Assembly (NCBI GenBank): GCA_913061505.1
Contig: CAJXSO010000002.1
Coordinates: forward strand, 62,001-126,000
Direction of reading: 5' to 3'
From: an uncultured Lutimaribacter sp.
Lineage (GTDB): Bacteria; Pseudomonadota; Alphaproteobacteria; Rhodobacterales; Rhodobacteraceae
DNA length: 64,000 nt
The position numbers were made by a program, and so were the translations under genes. The notes beneath the pieces were generated by a model. The model worked only from the letters and a program-made list of their open reading frames with translations, was not told the origin of the DNA and did not search any database. This document shows, piece after piece, positions 1-9,047 of the stretch (position 1 is its first letter; the number at the start of each line of letters is the position of its first letter).

Positions 1-1
1 C

Positions 2-2272
2 CGCACGGTGAAAGATTGCATTCGCTTGGCGGGCGAGGATTTCACCATTCGCACAGCGCTGTTGGAACATCGGTTCATTGGCGGCGACGCAGAGCTGAAC
101 ACCGAATTAGACAGCCGGCTGTGGAAAGAGCTGTTTCGCAGCTCGGCGCCCGAATTCATCGAGGCCAAGCTGGCCGAGCGTGACGCGCGCCACAAAAAAC
201 AGGGTGCGCGCTATGTGGTGGAACCCAATGTCAAAGAGGGCAAAGGCGGGCTGCGCGATCTGCAAACGCTTTACTGGATCTCAAAATACATGCACCGGGT
301 GCAAACCGCAGACGAGCTGGTGCGCCTCGAGGTGTTTCAACGCGATGAATTCGACACCTTTACCAAGGCGGAAAATTTTCTCTGGGCGGTGCGCTGTCAT
401 TTGCACCTGATCACCGGGCGCCCCTCGGACCAGTTGACATTTGACCTGCAGGTCGAAGTGGCCGAGCGTATGGGCTACCAAGACAAGGGCGGGCGCCGCG
501 CGGTCGAGCATTTCATGCAAGATTTCTTTCGCCATGCCACATCGGTTGGGGATTTAACGCGCATCTTCCTGACCAAACTGGAAGCCATGCATGCCAAAAG
601 CCCCCCCCTGCTCGAGCGGCTTTTCCGCAGGGTGCCGAAAACCAAGCCGGGCTATAGCGTGGTGCATGGGCGCATCGCCATCGAGGATGACGCGGCCTTT
701 TTGGCAGATAAGCTGAATATCTTGCGCCTGTTCGAAGAAGGGCTGCGCACGGGCATGCTGATCCACCCCGATGCCATGCGGCTGGTCAAATCGAACCTGC
801 GCTTGATTGATGACGATATGCGCAACACCCGCGAAGCGCAGCGCATTTTTCTGGATCTGATGCTGAAACACGGCAACCCCGAACGCGCCTTGCGGCGGAT
901 GAACGAATTGGGGGTGCTGGCCGCCTTTGTGCCCGAATTCGAACATGTCGTGGCGATGATGCAGTTTAACATGTATCACAGCTACACCGTGGACGAGCAT
1001 ACCATCCAATGCATCCGCGTGCTCAGCCAGATCGAGGCGGGCGAGCTGGTCGAGGAACTGCCCCTTGCCACCGGCATATTAAAGGGCGGTGTCAACCGAA
1101 AGGTGCTTTATACCGCGCTGTTACTGCATGATATCGGCAAGGGCCGCGACGAAGACCATTCGGTGATTGGCGCACAAATCGCCCGCCGCGTGGCGCCGCG
1201 GCTGGGGCTGAACAAGGCCGATTGCGAAACCGTGGAATGGCTGGTGCGCTACCATCTGCTGATGTCGGATATGGCGCAAAAACGCGATCTCGCCGACCCA
1301 CGCACAGTGCGCGATTTCGCCAAGCTGGTGAAAAACCGCAAGCGGCTGGATCTGCTGACCGTTTTAACCGTGTGCGATATTCGCGGTGTGGGCCCCAGCA
1401 CATGGAACAACTGGAAAGCCATGCTGCTGCGCCAGTTGCACAAGGAAACCGCCATTGCCCTGGAACATGGGCTGGAAGAGCTGAACCGCGAAAATCGCGG
1501 GGCCGAGGCGCGCCGCGCCCTGCGCGAGGCGCTGTCTACATGGGAACCCGGCCCGCTGAAACACGAAACCAGCCGCCACTACCCGCCCTATTGGCAGGGG
1601 CTGGATAGCGCCACACAGGTGGTGTTTGCCGGCATGTTGCGCGACCTGGCCGATGATGAAATCGCCATCGATCTGCACCCAGATGAAAACCGCGATGCCA
1701 CGCGCGCCTGTTTTGCGCTGTCTGATCACCCCGGCATATTCTCGCGCTTGGCGGGGGCATTGGCGCTGGTGGGGGCCAATGTGGTAGATGCCCGCACCTA
1801 TACCTCGAAAGATGGCTATGCCACGGCGGTGTTCTGGATACAGGATGGCGATGGCCACCCCTACGAAACCGAACGCCTGCCGCGCCTGCGCCAGATGATC
1901 CACAAAACCCTGAAAGGCGAGATCAAGGCAACCGAGGCGATACGCTCGAAAGACAAGCTGAAAAAACGCGAGCGCGCCTTCCGTGTGCCCACCTCGATTA
2001 CCTTTGATAATGATGGATCCGAGATTTACACCATCATCGAGGTCGATACCCGCGACAGGCCGGGCCTGTTGTTTGACCTCACCCGCACATTGGCCAATAG
2101 CAACGTCTATATCGCCAGCGCCGTGATCGCCACATTTGGCGAACAGGTGGTCGATACGTTCTATGTGAAAGATATGTTTGGGCTGAAATTCTACAGCCTG
2201 TCCAAGCAAAAAACGCTTGAACGCAGGCTGCGCGAGGCCATCACCAAAGGCGCGGAAATGGCGGTGTCATAG
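2..2272 (+). CDS. glnD: Bifunctional uridylyltransferase / uridylyl-removing enzyme GlnD, 5' truncated by window edge
   Basis: This is the sensor of glutamine status that uridylylates and deuridylylates PII proteins. The frame is already open at base 2 and the GTG at position 8 is internal, so the N-terminus and most of the nucleotidyltransferase domain lie outside the window. About 756 residues are visible, against roughly 900 or more for the family. The visible order is the end of the nucleotidyltransferase/helical region (KEGKGGLRDLQTLYW), an HD domain (LLLHDIGKGRDEDHS near visible residue 370, with the metal-binding His-Asp pair) and two C-terminal ACT domains (HPGIFSRLAGAL and RDRPGLLFDLTRTL) that bind glutamine. 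The HD motif suggests that the uridylyl-removing activity is kept. The gene ends in TAG and is followed by a short hairpin shared with the convergent transporter. Confidence 0.95.
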   Translation, partial: RTVKDCIRLAGEDFTIRTALLEHRFIGGDAELNTELDSRLWKELFRSSAPEFIEAKLAERDARHKKQGARYVVEPNVKEGKGGLRDLQTLYWISKYMHRVQTADELVRLEVFQRDEFDTFTKAENFLWAVRCHLHLITGRPSDQLTFDLQVEVAERMGYQDKGGRRAVEHFMQDFFRHATSVGDLTRIFLTKLEAMHAKSPPLLERLFRRVPKTKPGYSVVHGRIAIEDDAAFLADKLNILRLFEEGLRTGMLIHPDAMRLVKSNLRLIDDDMRNTREAQRIFLDLMLKHGNPERALRRMNELGVLAAFVPEFEHVVAMMQFNMYHSYTVDEHTIQCIRVLSQIEAGELVEELPLATGILKGGVNRKVLYTALLLHDIGKGRDEDHSVIGAQIARRVAPRLGLNKADCETVEWLVRYHLLMSDMAQKRDLADPRTVRDFAKLVKNRKRLDLLTVLTVCDIRGVGPSTWNNWKAMLLRQLHKETAIALEHGLEELNRENRGAEARRALREALSTWEPGPLKHETSRHYPPYWQGLDSATQVVFAGMLRDLADDEIAIDLHPDENRDATRACFALSDHPGIFSRLAGALALVGANVVDARTYTSKDGYATAVFWIQDGDGHPYETERLPRLRQMIHKTLKGEIKATEAIRSKDKLKKRERAFRVPTSITFDNDGSEIYTIIEVDTRDRPGLLFDLTRTLANSNVYIASAVIATFGEQVVDTFYVKDMFGLKFYSLSKQKTLERRLREAITKGAEMAVS

Positions 2273-2316
2273 GGCGCGCTGCGGGCCTAATGTGGGCCTA
2301 ATTTGGGCGTGCTGCG

Positions 2317-2336
2317 GGCCCAGCTACGGCTGGGCC
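2317..2336. terminator. GC hairpin between convergent glnD and the DMT transporter
   Basis: Perfect 8-bp stem GGCCCAGC / GCTGGGCC with a TACG loop. There is no T-run on either side, so it is at best a weak or factor-assisted terminator serving both convergent genes. An imperfect 11-bp tandem repeat (GGGCCTAATGT, GGGCCTAATTT) lies just upstream at about 2284-2305. Confidence 0.45.
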
Positions 2337-2357
2337 GCGCGCCCCGGCATGCGCGCC

Positions 2358-3233
2358 TTAGCCCGCCGCCGGGCGCTGTTTGGCCAGTTGCACCATCAAG
2401 ATACCCACCGCAATCACCACCACGCCGGCCACATCCAGCAGGCCCAGCGCCTCGTCGAGGATCATCGCGGCAATGGCCACGCCAAAAAACGGGTTCAAGA
2501 AATGGAAGGTGGATGCCTTTACAGCACCGATCTGCCCCACCAGCGTAAACCACACCCAGGTGGCCGTCAGGCCAGGCACCAGGGTGGTGTATAAAAACGC
2601 CACAATCAGCTGCCAGCTCCAGGTCACATGGATGGTTTCTGTGGCGGCCGAGGCCACAGCCAAAATCGCACCGCCCACCAGCATTTGCAGGCCCACAACG
2701 CTCATCACATTGCCACCAGAGGCAGCACCGCGCACCGCCAGCGTGGCCACTGTCAGCGCCGCAGCCCCCAGCACGCACAGCCCCAGGCCCAGCGGGTCAA
2801 GCCCGGCCTCTAGCCGCGCGCCCATGATCACCCCGACGCCCACAACCCCCAGCACCAGCCCAAACACACCCATGGCCGATAAGCGGTCTTTGAACAAAAC
2901 CCAGCCAGCAAAGGCCACCATCAGCGGCATGGTCGAGGCAATGATCGAGGCCAGCGATGCCTCGACCCATTGCATGGCGACAAAATTCAAGCCCAGATAC
3001 AGGGCGTTTTGGCAAATGCCAAAAATGATGGTGGCGCGCCATTGCGCCCGGTTTAGGCGCAGGCTTTGGCCCATCGCATAGGCCAGGGCCAGGCCCAGCA
3101 GGCCCGATAGAAAAAACCGCGCCGAAAGCGAGGCCAAGGGCGAGGCATGCGCCACAATAACCCGCGCCGAGGTAAAGGCAGATGACCACATCAGCGCAAA
3201 GGCAAGCCCAAGAAAAAGTGCTTTGATATTCAT
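2358..3233 (-). CDS. DMT-superfamily (EamA) membrane transporter
   Basis: Predicted inner-membrane exporter of 291 residues with the alternating hydrophobic segments expected for two five-helix EamA repeats (for example residues 1-22 and the stretches around VFGLVLGVVGVGVIM and FFGVAIAAMIL). I chose the ATG at 3233 (MNIKALFLGLAFALMWSSAF) because a typical EamA first helix starts there; the open frame extends 22 residues further upstream without family-like sequence. It is convergent with glnD and transcribed away from the CoA cluster. The C-terminus ends in a short polar tail (QLAKQRPAAG). Substrate cannot be inferred; relatives export amino acids or other small metabolites. Confidence 0.85.
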   Translation of the reverse strand: MNIKALFLGLAFALMWSSAFTSARVIVAHASPLASLSARFFLSGLLGLALAYAMGQSLRLNRAQWRATIIFGICQNALYLGLNFVAMQWVEASLASIIASTMPLMVAFAGWVLFKDRLSAMGVFGLVLGVVGVGVIMGARLEAGLDPLGLGLCVLGAAALTVATLAVRGAASGGNVMSVVGLQMLVGGAILAVASAATETIHVTWSWQLIVAFLYTTLVPGLTATWVWFTLVGQIGAVKASTFHFLNPFFGVAIAAMILDEALGLLDVAGVVVIAVGILMVQLAKQRPAAG

Positions 3234-3311
3234 ATGCCCCCCGGGCGCTGCCACTGCTTTGCCACCGTTAAACCCCGCAAGGCTGGCAGATGCAATCACC
3301 CATCACCGGGC

Positions 3312-4094
3312 TTAGCGCCCCTTCCACACCGGATCACGCTTTTCAGCAAAGGCGCGGAACCCTTCCATATTATCCTCGGAGCCATAAAGCACATCTACCG
3401 TGGGCAGCTGGCGTTTGGTGACGCGGTTCATCGTATCTTGAAACCGCGCACCTTCGGCGTCGCGCACCACCTCTTTGATGGCGGCATAAACCAGGGGCGG
3501 CCCCGAGGCCAACAGATCGGCCATTTCCCTGGCCTTGGCCAGCAGTTGATCGGCAGGATGGATCTGGTTGATCAGCCCCCAGCGGGCGGCTTCCGCGGCA
3601 TCCAGCCAGCGCCCTGTCAGCAGCATTTCCATCGCGATATGGTAGGGAATACGCTTTGGCAGCTTGATGCTGGCCGCATCGGCCACGGTGCCCGAACGGA
3701 TCTCGGGCAGGGCAAATGTGGCGTGGTCTGCGGCCAGCAAGATATCGGCCGACAGCGCCAGTTCCAGCCCGCCCCCACAGCAAATGCCGTTGATGGCCGC
3801 AATCACAGGTTTGTTCATATCGCGCAGCTCTTGCAGGCCACCAAAGCCACCCACGCCATAATCACCATCTACCGCATCACCATCGGCTGCGGCTTTCAAA
3901 TCCCAGCCGGGGCAGAAAAATTTGTCGCCCGCCGCAGTCAGGATAGCGACGCGCAATTCTGGATCATCGCGGAATTGGGCAAAAACATCGCCCATGATGC
4001 GGCTGGTGGCCAGATCGATGGCATTGGCCTTGGGCCGGTCTAGCGTTACCTCTAGCACCGCGCCACGGCGTTCGGTTTTGATTGGGTTTGTCAT
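3312..4094 (-). CDS. caiD: Crotonobetainyl/carnitinyl-CoA hydratase-like enoyl-CoA hydratase (CaiD-like)
   Basis: A 260-residue crotonase-fold enzyme. The oxyanion-hole segments are GDKFFCPGWDLKAA and NGICCGGGLELAL, and both acidic residues used by Escherichia coli CaiD are at the same numbers (Glu111 and Glu131). CaiD hydrates crotonobetainyl-CoA to carnitinyl-CoA or does the reverse. The start at 4094 has AAAGGG eight bases upstream and overlaps the stop of the acyl-CoA synthetase by 4 bp (ATGA), so the two are translationally coupled. With the synthetase, the acyl-CoA dehydrogenase and the divergent GlxA-type regulator this forms a carnitine/gamma-butyrobetaine-type module. Substrate assignment is inference from the neighbourhood and active-site residues; another short branched or quaternary-amine acyl-CoA is possible. 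Confidence 0.8.
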   Translation of the reverse strand: MTNPIKTERRGAVLEVTLDRPKANAIDLATSRIMGDVFAQFRDDPELRVAILTAAGDKFFCPGWDLKAAADGDAVDGDYGVGGFGGLQELRDMNKPVIAAINGICCGGGLELALSADILLAADHATFALPEIRSGTVADAASIKLPKRIPYHIAMEMLLTGRWLDAAEAARWGLINQIHPADQLLAKAREMADLLASGPPLVYAAIKEVVRDAEGARFQDTMNRVTKRQLPTVDVLYGSEDNMEGFRAFAEKRDPVWKGR

Positions 4095-6154
4095 ATGTCT
4101 GGCCCTTTCAGAATAATCAGCGCATCCGCCGCAACCGCACGGTCGGGGGTGCAAATAAGTGGGTTGATTTCAACTTCGCACAAAGACTGGCAGTGTTCCA
4201 ACGCATAGGCCTGCACAGCCATCACCGCCTGCACCACCGCCTGCAGATTGGCGCCCGGCGCCCCGCGATAGCCCGCCAACAGCGGCGCCATGCGCAACCC
4301 AGCCAAAGCGGTGCGAATATCATCTTCTGACACGGGCAGCAGCAGCTGTGCGCTGTCTTGCAACAGCTCGGTCAACGTGCCCCCAGCCGCCAAGCTTAGA
4401 ACAAAGCCATGGGCCGGGTCATGCACCACACCCACCAGCAATTCCGCCACGCCGCCTGTGACCATTTCCTCGATCAAATAGGCCGGGGCCTGCATGGCCG
4501 CGGCGCGCGCGGCCACGGCCCCCGCATCAGCCAGGTTCAGCGCCACCAGCCCTGCCTCGGTTTTATGGGCAGCACCCGTGCCCTTAAGCACCACAGGAAA
4601 GCCCAGCGCCTGCGCCTGGGCTGCCGCCTGGGCGGGCGTGCTGGCCAGGCTGTGGCGCGGCACATCCAGCCCGTGGGGGGCCAAAGCGGCCTTTGCCGCG
4701 CTTTCGGCCAGCGTATGCGTGGCGCCCAAGGGCGCGCCTTTTGGTGCCAGCAGCGGCGCTCGCGCCGGGGCGCGGGCCGCCTGGCCCAGTTGGGCGGCAG
4801 CCGCAATGGCGCCCAGCCCCTCGGGCAGGCCACAAAGCGGCACCAGGCCCGCCGCCATGATCTGCGCACAGCGCTCTTCTGGCATGTTTTCTGGCAAGCT
4901 GGCCAAGATGGCCATGGGCACGCCGCGCTGGCGCTGTGCCGCAGCAGCAGCGGCGATGACGCTATCCCAATCATCGGCACGGCATCGATCGGCGCGGGGG
5001 AAATCCAGCACCACAACGCCCATTGCCAGTTCGGGCGCCATCATCGCCGCAAAGCAGCGCGTCATGGCGGGCAGATCTGCCCAGATATAGGTGTGGTAAT
5101 CCAGCGGGTTTGCCAGCGCCACCTTGGGGCCGAGGGCGGCGCGCAAATCGGCCCTTTGCCGGGCATCCAGCGGCGGATACACCAGCCCGCGGCCCAGCGC
5201 GCTATCGGCCATCAGGCTGGCCTCGCCGCCCGAACATGACAGCGAGGCGATGGCATTGCTGGCCAGCGGGCCGGTGATATGCAGCAGCTTGAGCGCCTCA
5301 AGAAACGTGGCCAAATCAGCCACTTGCGCAATGCCCAAGCGCGCCAGCAAGGCCCGCGCGCCCGCATCACTGCCCGCAAGCGAGGCGGTATGCGACACGG
5401 TGGCCACCTGCGCCTGTTCCGAGGCGCCGACCTTGAGCGCCACGATCGGCTTGCCCAGATCGCGCGCTTTTGATGCCAGCGCCTGAAAGGCAGCACTATC
5501 GCCCACCCCTTCGATATGCAGGCCCAATGCGGTGACGCGCGGATCATCCAGCAGCGCCATGGAAATGGCGGCAAGCCCGGTTTGTGCCTGATTGCCGGCC
5601 GTTACCACATAGGCCAGCGGCAGGCCGCGCTTTTGCATCGTCATGTTGATGGCGATATTCGACGATTGCGTTACAATCGCCACGCCGCTGCCACAGGGCA
5701 GCGCGCCATGCTGGTCGGGCCACAGGGCCGCACCATCAAGCGCATTGATAAAGCCATAGCAATTGGGGCCCAAAAACGGCATATCGCCTGCGGCCTCGAT
5801 CAAGGCCTGTTGCAGGGCCGCGCCATCGGCCAATTCGGCCGAGGCCTCTAAAAACCCCGAGGCAAAGCACACAGCGCCCCCCGCGCCCCGTGCGCTAAGC
5901 TGTGCCATCACCGCGATTGTGGCCTGGCGGTTCACCCCCACAAAGGCGGCATCGGGGGCATCTGGCAGATCGGCCACAGTGGCAAAGGCAGGCACGCCCC
6001 CCACATCGGCGCGGCTGGGATGCACGGGCCAGATCTGGCCGCCAAAGCCAATCAGCCGCAGCTGCTGGATCACGTTTTCACACCAAGCGCCGCCGCCAAT
6101 CACGGCCACGCTGGTGGGGCGCAACAGCCGCCCCAAAGATGCCTGCGTGGCCAT
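4091..6154 (-). CDS. NDP-forming acyl-CoA synthetase (acetate-CoA ligase family)
   Basis: A 687-residue single-chain acyl-CoA synthetase of the succinyl-CoA-synthetase type. The N-terminal CoA-binding Rossmann domain starts at SVAVIGGGAW. The middle ligase domain carries the phosphohistidine candidate His255 in VSHTASLAGSDAG, and a C-terminal ATP-grasp domain runs from about residue 470 (FPVVLKGTGAAHKTEAG) to the end. It would activate a carboxylate with CoA at the cost of a nucleotide triphosphate, feeding the neighbouring hydratase and dehydrogenase. Its ATG at 6154 directly follows the TAA of the dehydrogenase, and its stop overlaps caiD by 4 bp. In known carnitine pathways the CoA step is often done by CaiB/CaiC-type enzymes, so this type of activator is a variant arrangement. 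Confidence 0.85.
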   Translation of the reverse strand: MATQASLGRLLRPTSVAVIGGGAWCENVIQQLRLIGFGGQIWPVHPSRADVGGVPAFATVADLPDAPDAAFVGVNRQATIAVMAQLSARGAGGAVCFASGFLEASAELADGAALQQALIEAAGDMPFLGPNCYGFINALDGAALWPDQHGALPCGSGVAIVTQSSNIAINMTMQKRGLPLAYVVTAGNQAQTGLAAISMALLDDPRVTALGLHIEGVGDSAAFQALASKARDLGKPIVALKVGASEQAQVATVSHTASLAGSDAGARALLARLGIAQVADLATFLEALKLLHITGPLASNAIASLSCSGGEASLMADSALGRGLVYPPLDARQRADLRAALGPKVALANPLDYHTYIWADLPAMTRCFAAMMAPELAMGVVVLDFPRADRCRADDWDSVIAAAAAAQRQRGVPMAILASLPENMPEERCAQIMAAGLVPLCGLPEGLGAIAAAAQLGQAARAPARAPLLAPKGAPLGATHTLAESAAKAALAPHGLDVPRHSLASTPAQAAAQAQALGFPVVLKGTGAAHKTEAGLVALNLADAGAVAARAAAMQAPAYLIEEMVTGGVAELLVGVVHDPAHGFVLSLAAGGTLTELLQDSAQLLLPVSEDDIRTALAGLRMAPLLAGYRGAPGANLQAVVQAVMAVQAYALEHCQSLCEVEINPLICTPDRAVAADALIILKGPDI

Positions 6155-7315
6155 TTAGGCCCCCAGCGGGCGAAACAGATCGCGGCTGATGATGTGGCGC
6201 TGAATTTCGCTGGTGCCATCCCAGATGCGTTCCACACGCGCATCGCGCCAGAACCGTTCTATCGGGAAATCGGCCATCAGGCCCATGCCGCCAAAAACCT
6301 GCAGCGTTGTATCTGTGACGCGGGCCAGCATCTCGCTGGCATAAAGCTTGGCGCTGGCAATCTCGCGGTTGGCCTCGAGCCCCTGGTCAAGGCGCCAGGC
6401 GGCGGCCAGTGTTAGCCAATCGGCGGCATCGATTTCGGTGATCATATCGGCAATCTGAAAACTGACGCCCTGAAACTTGGCAATTTGCTGGCCAAACTGC
6501 CGGCGTTCGGCGGCATAGTTTAACGCATAGTCAAACACCCTGCGCGCCCGGCCCACGCAAAAGGCCGCCACTGTCAGGCGTGTGGCATAAAGCCAGGTGT
6601 TCATCACCTCAAAGCCGCCATCGACCTGGCCCAAAACCTGCGCATCGGGCAGGCGGCAATTGTCGAAATACAAGATACAGTTCTTATAGCCCTTATGACT
6701 GACCGAGCTGTAGCCCTCGCGCACCTCGAAACCGGGGTGGCCACGATCAACCAGAAAACAGGTGATGCGCTTTTTGGGGCCTTTGGGGGTGTCATCAACG
6801 CCCGTGGCGATGAAGACGATAAAGAAATCGGCATGATCGGCGCCCGAGATGAAATGTTTGGTGCCATTAACCACCCAATCGCCGCCATCGCGCGTGGCGC
6901 TGCATTGCATGCCCCGCACGTCCGAGCCGGCGCCCGGTTCGGTCATGGCCAGGGCATCCATACGTTCGCCGCGCACGGCAGGCAGCAAATAGCGCTCGCG
7001 CTGTTCGGGGGTGCAGGCCATCAAGATATTCTGCGGCCGGCCAAAGAAATGCGTCAGCGCCATCGAGCCGCGCCCCAATTCGCGCTCGACCAGCGTAAAA
7101 TCCAGATGGCTTAGCCCTGCGCCGCCCACCTCTTGGGGGAAGTTACAGGCGTAAAACCCTAAATCGATGACCTTTTGCTTGATCTCTTGCGCCAGGTCAG
7201 GGGGCACTTCGCCCGTGCGCTCGACCATGTCTTCGTGGGGGTAGATCTCTTTCTCAACAAAGCTGCGCACTGTTGAAACGATCATTTCCTGTTCTTCTGT
7301 CAGGCCAAAATGCAT
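6155..7315 (-). CDS. Acyl-CoA dehydrogenase family flavoprotein (CaiA-like)
   Basis: A 386-residue FAD enzyme with the full acyl-CoA dehydrogenase layout: an N-terminal helical domain (FGLTEEQEMIVSTVRSF), a middle beta-domain with ALAMTEPGAGSDVRGMQ near residue 125-140, and a C-terminal flavin-binding helical domain ending in IWDGTSEIQR. Asp366 stands where most family members have the catalytic Glu just before GTSEIQR, so the base may be Asp or lie elsewhere. The start at 7315 is supported by a strong AAGGAGGG site. First gene of the caiA-like/synthetase/caiD operon and divergent from the regulator. A likely role is oxidation of gamma-butyrobetainyl-CoA to crotonobetainyl-CoA; this is inferred from context. 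Confidence 0.85.
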   Translation of the reverse strand: MHFGLTEEQEMIVSTVRSFVEKEIYPHEDMVERTGEVPPDLAQEIKQKVIDLGFYACNFPQEVGGAGLSHLDFTLVERELGRGSMALTHFFGRPQNILMACTPEQRERYLLPAVRGERMDALAMTEPGAGSDVRGMQCSATRDGGDWVVNGTKHFISGADHADFFIVFIATGVDDTPKGPKKRITCFLVDRGHPGFEVREGYSSVSHKGYKNCILYFDNCRLPDAQVLGQVDGGFEVMNTWLYATRLTVAAFCVGRARRVFDYALNYAAERRQFGQQIAKFQGVSFQIADMITEIDAADWLTLAAAWRLDQGLEANREIASAKLYASEMLARVTDTTLQVFGGMGLMADFPIERFWRDARVERIWDGTSEIQRHIISRDLFRPLGA

Positions 7316-7390
7316 TGCAATCCCTCCTTGCCGCCACGGGCAGGATAGGGCAGATCTGGGCCGCTATTCTTGCAGTATTGGCAATAAACC

Positions 7391-8359
7391 ATGCAGAAAA
7401 CGACAAAAAGCAGCGCCGCCGCCGGGCCTGAGCCCACCGATATTGGCATTTTACTATTCCCGGAATTTTCAAACCTGTGCCTTGCCAACGCGGTAGAGCC
7501 GCTGCGCGCCGCCAACAGCCTGGCGCGGCGGCCGCTTTATCGGTGGCATTTTCTGGGCATGCAAAGCGGCACGATCCACAGCTCGAGCAAGCTGCCCGTG
7601 CATATCGACACCCGGCTTTCGGCCTATGGGGGGGGCGATATTTTGCTGGTGATGCCCAGCTATGGCCATTTGGCCCATGCCACGCCCGCCACTTTGGCCG
7701 CGCTGCGCGCCTGCGCCCCACGCAACCAGATGATGGTGGGGTTGGATACGGGCAGCTGGCTGCTGGGGGCGGCGGGGCTGTTGGATGGGTATAAGGCCAC
7801 ATCGCATTGGGATATTCTGCGCAGCTTAGCGGAGCGTTTTCCAAATATCGATGTGGTCGAAGACCGCTATGTGATCGATCGCAACCGCGCCAGCTGCGGT
7901 GGCGCCACCACAACGCTGGATCTGATGCTGGCGCTGATTGGCCGTGCCCATGGCGCAGCATTGGCGCTGAATGTGGCGGCGCTTTTTATGCATGGCGAGC
8001 GCGACCCAAAGCTAGACCCGCTGGCGCGCCTGCCAGACGAGCGTATTTTGCGCGCAGCGGCCGCCCTGATGCGGCGCCATATCGAACAGCCGCTGAGCCT
8101 GGCCGAAATTGCCCAGCGCCTGCATATGGATCAACGCCGCCTGCAGCGCATTTGCCGGGAAAAGGCCGGCATGACCCCGGCACAGCTTTATCGCAGCATC
8201 CGCCTGGCCGAGGCCCAGCGCTGGCTGGCCCAAAGCCGCATCAGCGTGGCCGAGGTGGCCTATCGCTGCGGCTATGGCGATGCCACAGCCATGACACGGG
8301 CCTTTCGCCAAAGACTGGGCCAAAGCCCCAGCCAATACCGCCGCAGCCTGGCGCCCTAG
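7391..8359 (+). CDS. GlxA-family transcriptional regulator (DJ-1/PfpI-like domain plus AraC helix-turn-helix)
   Basis: A 322-residue regulator. Residues from about 15 to 180 form a DJ-1/PfpI-like sensor domain (DIGILLFPEFSNLCLANAVEPLRAAN; later MVGLDTGSWLLGAAGLLDGYKATSHW). The last ~100 residues are an AraC-type double helix-turn-helix (IEQPLSLAEIAQRLHMDQRRLQRICREKAG, then VAEVAYRCGYGDATAMTRAFRQRLGQSPSQYR). CdhR/GbdR-type members of this family respond to carnitine or glycine betaine. It is divergent from the CaiA-like dehydrogenase with only 75 bp between them, so it probably controls that operon and itself. No clear operator was identified in the 75-bp gap. Confidence 0.88.
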   Translation: MQKTTKSSAAAGPEPTDIGILLFPEFSNLCLANAVEPLRAANSLARRPLYRWHFLGMQSGTIHSSSKLPVHIDTRLSAYGGGDILLVMPSYGHLAHATPATLAALRACAPRNQMMVGLDTGSWLLGAAGLLDGYKATSHWDILRSLAERFPNIDVVEDRYVIDRNRASCGGATTTLDLMLALIGRAHGAALALNVAALFMHGERDPKLDPLARLPDERILRAAAALMRRHIEQPLSLAEIAQRLHMDQRRLQRICREKAGMTPAQLYRSIRLAEAQRWLAQSRISVAEVAYRCGYGDATAMTRAFRQRLGQSPSQYRRSLAP

Positions 8360-8372
8360 CCACAAAAGCAAA

Positions 8373-8392
8373 GGCCGCCCCAAGGGGCGGCC
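8373..8392 (-). terminator. Intrinsic terminator of the HU gene (also shared with the convergent regulator)
   Basis: Perfect 9-bp stem GGCCGCCCC / GGGGCGGCC with a two-base loop. On the minus strand it is followed by TTTGCTTTTG, which makes it an intrinsic terminator for the HU gene; it can also stop readthrough from the regulator on the plus strand. Confidence 0.75.
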
Positions 8393-8417
8393 CGCTAAAG
8401 GCGACATTGCGCAAGGC

Positions 8418-8705
8418 TTAGCCGTTTACGCTGTCTTTCAGGGCCTTGGCGATGGTCATTTTCACAACCTTATCGGCAGGCTTTTGCATGGTTTCGCCAG
8501 TGGCGGGGTTGCGCACGGTGCGCGCGGGGCGCTCGCGGCAATAGATTTTGCCAACGCCTTGCAGCGTCACAGCGCCACCGCCCGAAACTTCGCGGGTGAT
8601 CAGGGCAACAATGCCATCCAGCGCGGCAGTTGCGGTTTTCTTGTCGGCGCCCATTTCTTCCGCCAGAGCAGCCACAAGTTGGGTCTTGGTCATCGGTTTT
8701 GTCAT
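8418..8705 (-). CDS. hup: HU-family DNA-binding protein
   Basis: A 95-residue nucleoid protein of the HU/IHF fold. The N-terminal helices (MTKTQLVAALAEEMGADKKTATAALDGIV) are followed by the beta-arm region (GKIYCRERPARTVRNPATGETM) with the family's R-NPATGE signature, then a C-terminal helix. I chose ATG 8705 (MTKPMTKTQ) because AAGGAG lies seven bases upstream; the ATG four codons later is an alternative. The arm is slightly degenerate (a Cys at the position before RERPAR) compared with canonical HU. It is monocistronic, with a terminator behind it and a perfect 7-bp inverted repeat about 60 bp upstream of the start. Confidence 0.92.
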   Translation of the reverse strand: MTKPMTKTQLVAALAEEMGADKKTATAALDGIVALITREVSGGGAVTLQGVGKIYCRERPARTVRNPATGETMQKPADKVVKMTIAKALKDSVNG

Positions 8706-8764
8706 TTTTAGGTCTCCTTGGTCTGCCCGAGTTATTGGGCCTAACGCGACAAAGCTAACGTTAT

Positions 8765-8782
8765 ATAGTGTGTAAACACTAT
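8765..8782. promoter_or_regulatory. Perfect inverted repeat between HU and the class II aldolase gene
   Basis: ATAGTGT - GTAA - ACACTAT, a 7-bp perfect dyad with a 4-bp spacer. It lies in the AT-rich divergent intergenic region 60-77 bp upstream of the HU start and 266 bp upstream of the aldolase start. The position fits an operator overlapping the HU promoter. No protein can be assigned. Confidence 0.4.
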
Positions 8783-9047
8783 GATTAGGGGGGTATTGCA
8801 AGCAAAAACCAACGCAGAGGCCTTCATTTATTAGGTTTTATCGAAAATTCATTCCTTGAAACAAAACAAATCAAAGGCGCTATATCCTTTTGGACAGGCG
8901 CAGTCTCGGCTGGGAAAGGGCCAGATTTTGCCCAAACCGCGCCCGCGGATGGTGCAACAGACACCGTTGACAGCCCAGAAAGGCGCGGCCACTCTTTGGC
9001 CAACAAGGGGCCAATTTGACCCGCACACACAATCAAAGGAACTGGAA

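Noticed and set aside
7365-7386. Imperfect TTGC-N7-GCAA dyad between the CaiA-like gene and its regulator
   Set aside because: Only four paired bases; too weak to call an operator without comparative data.
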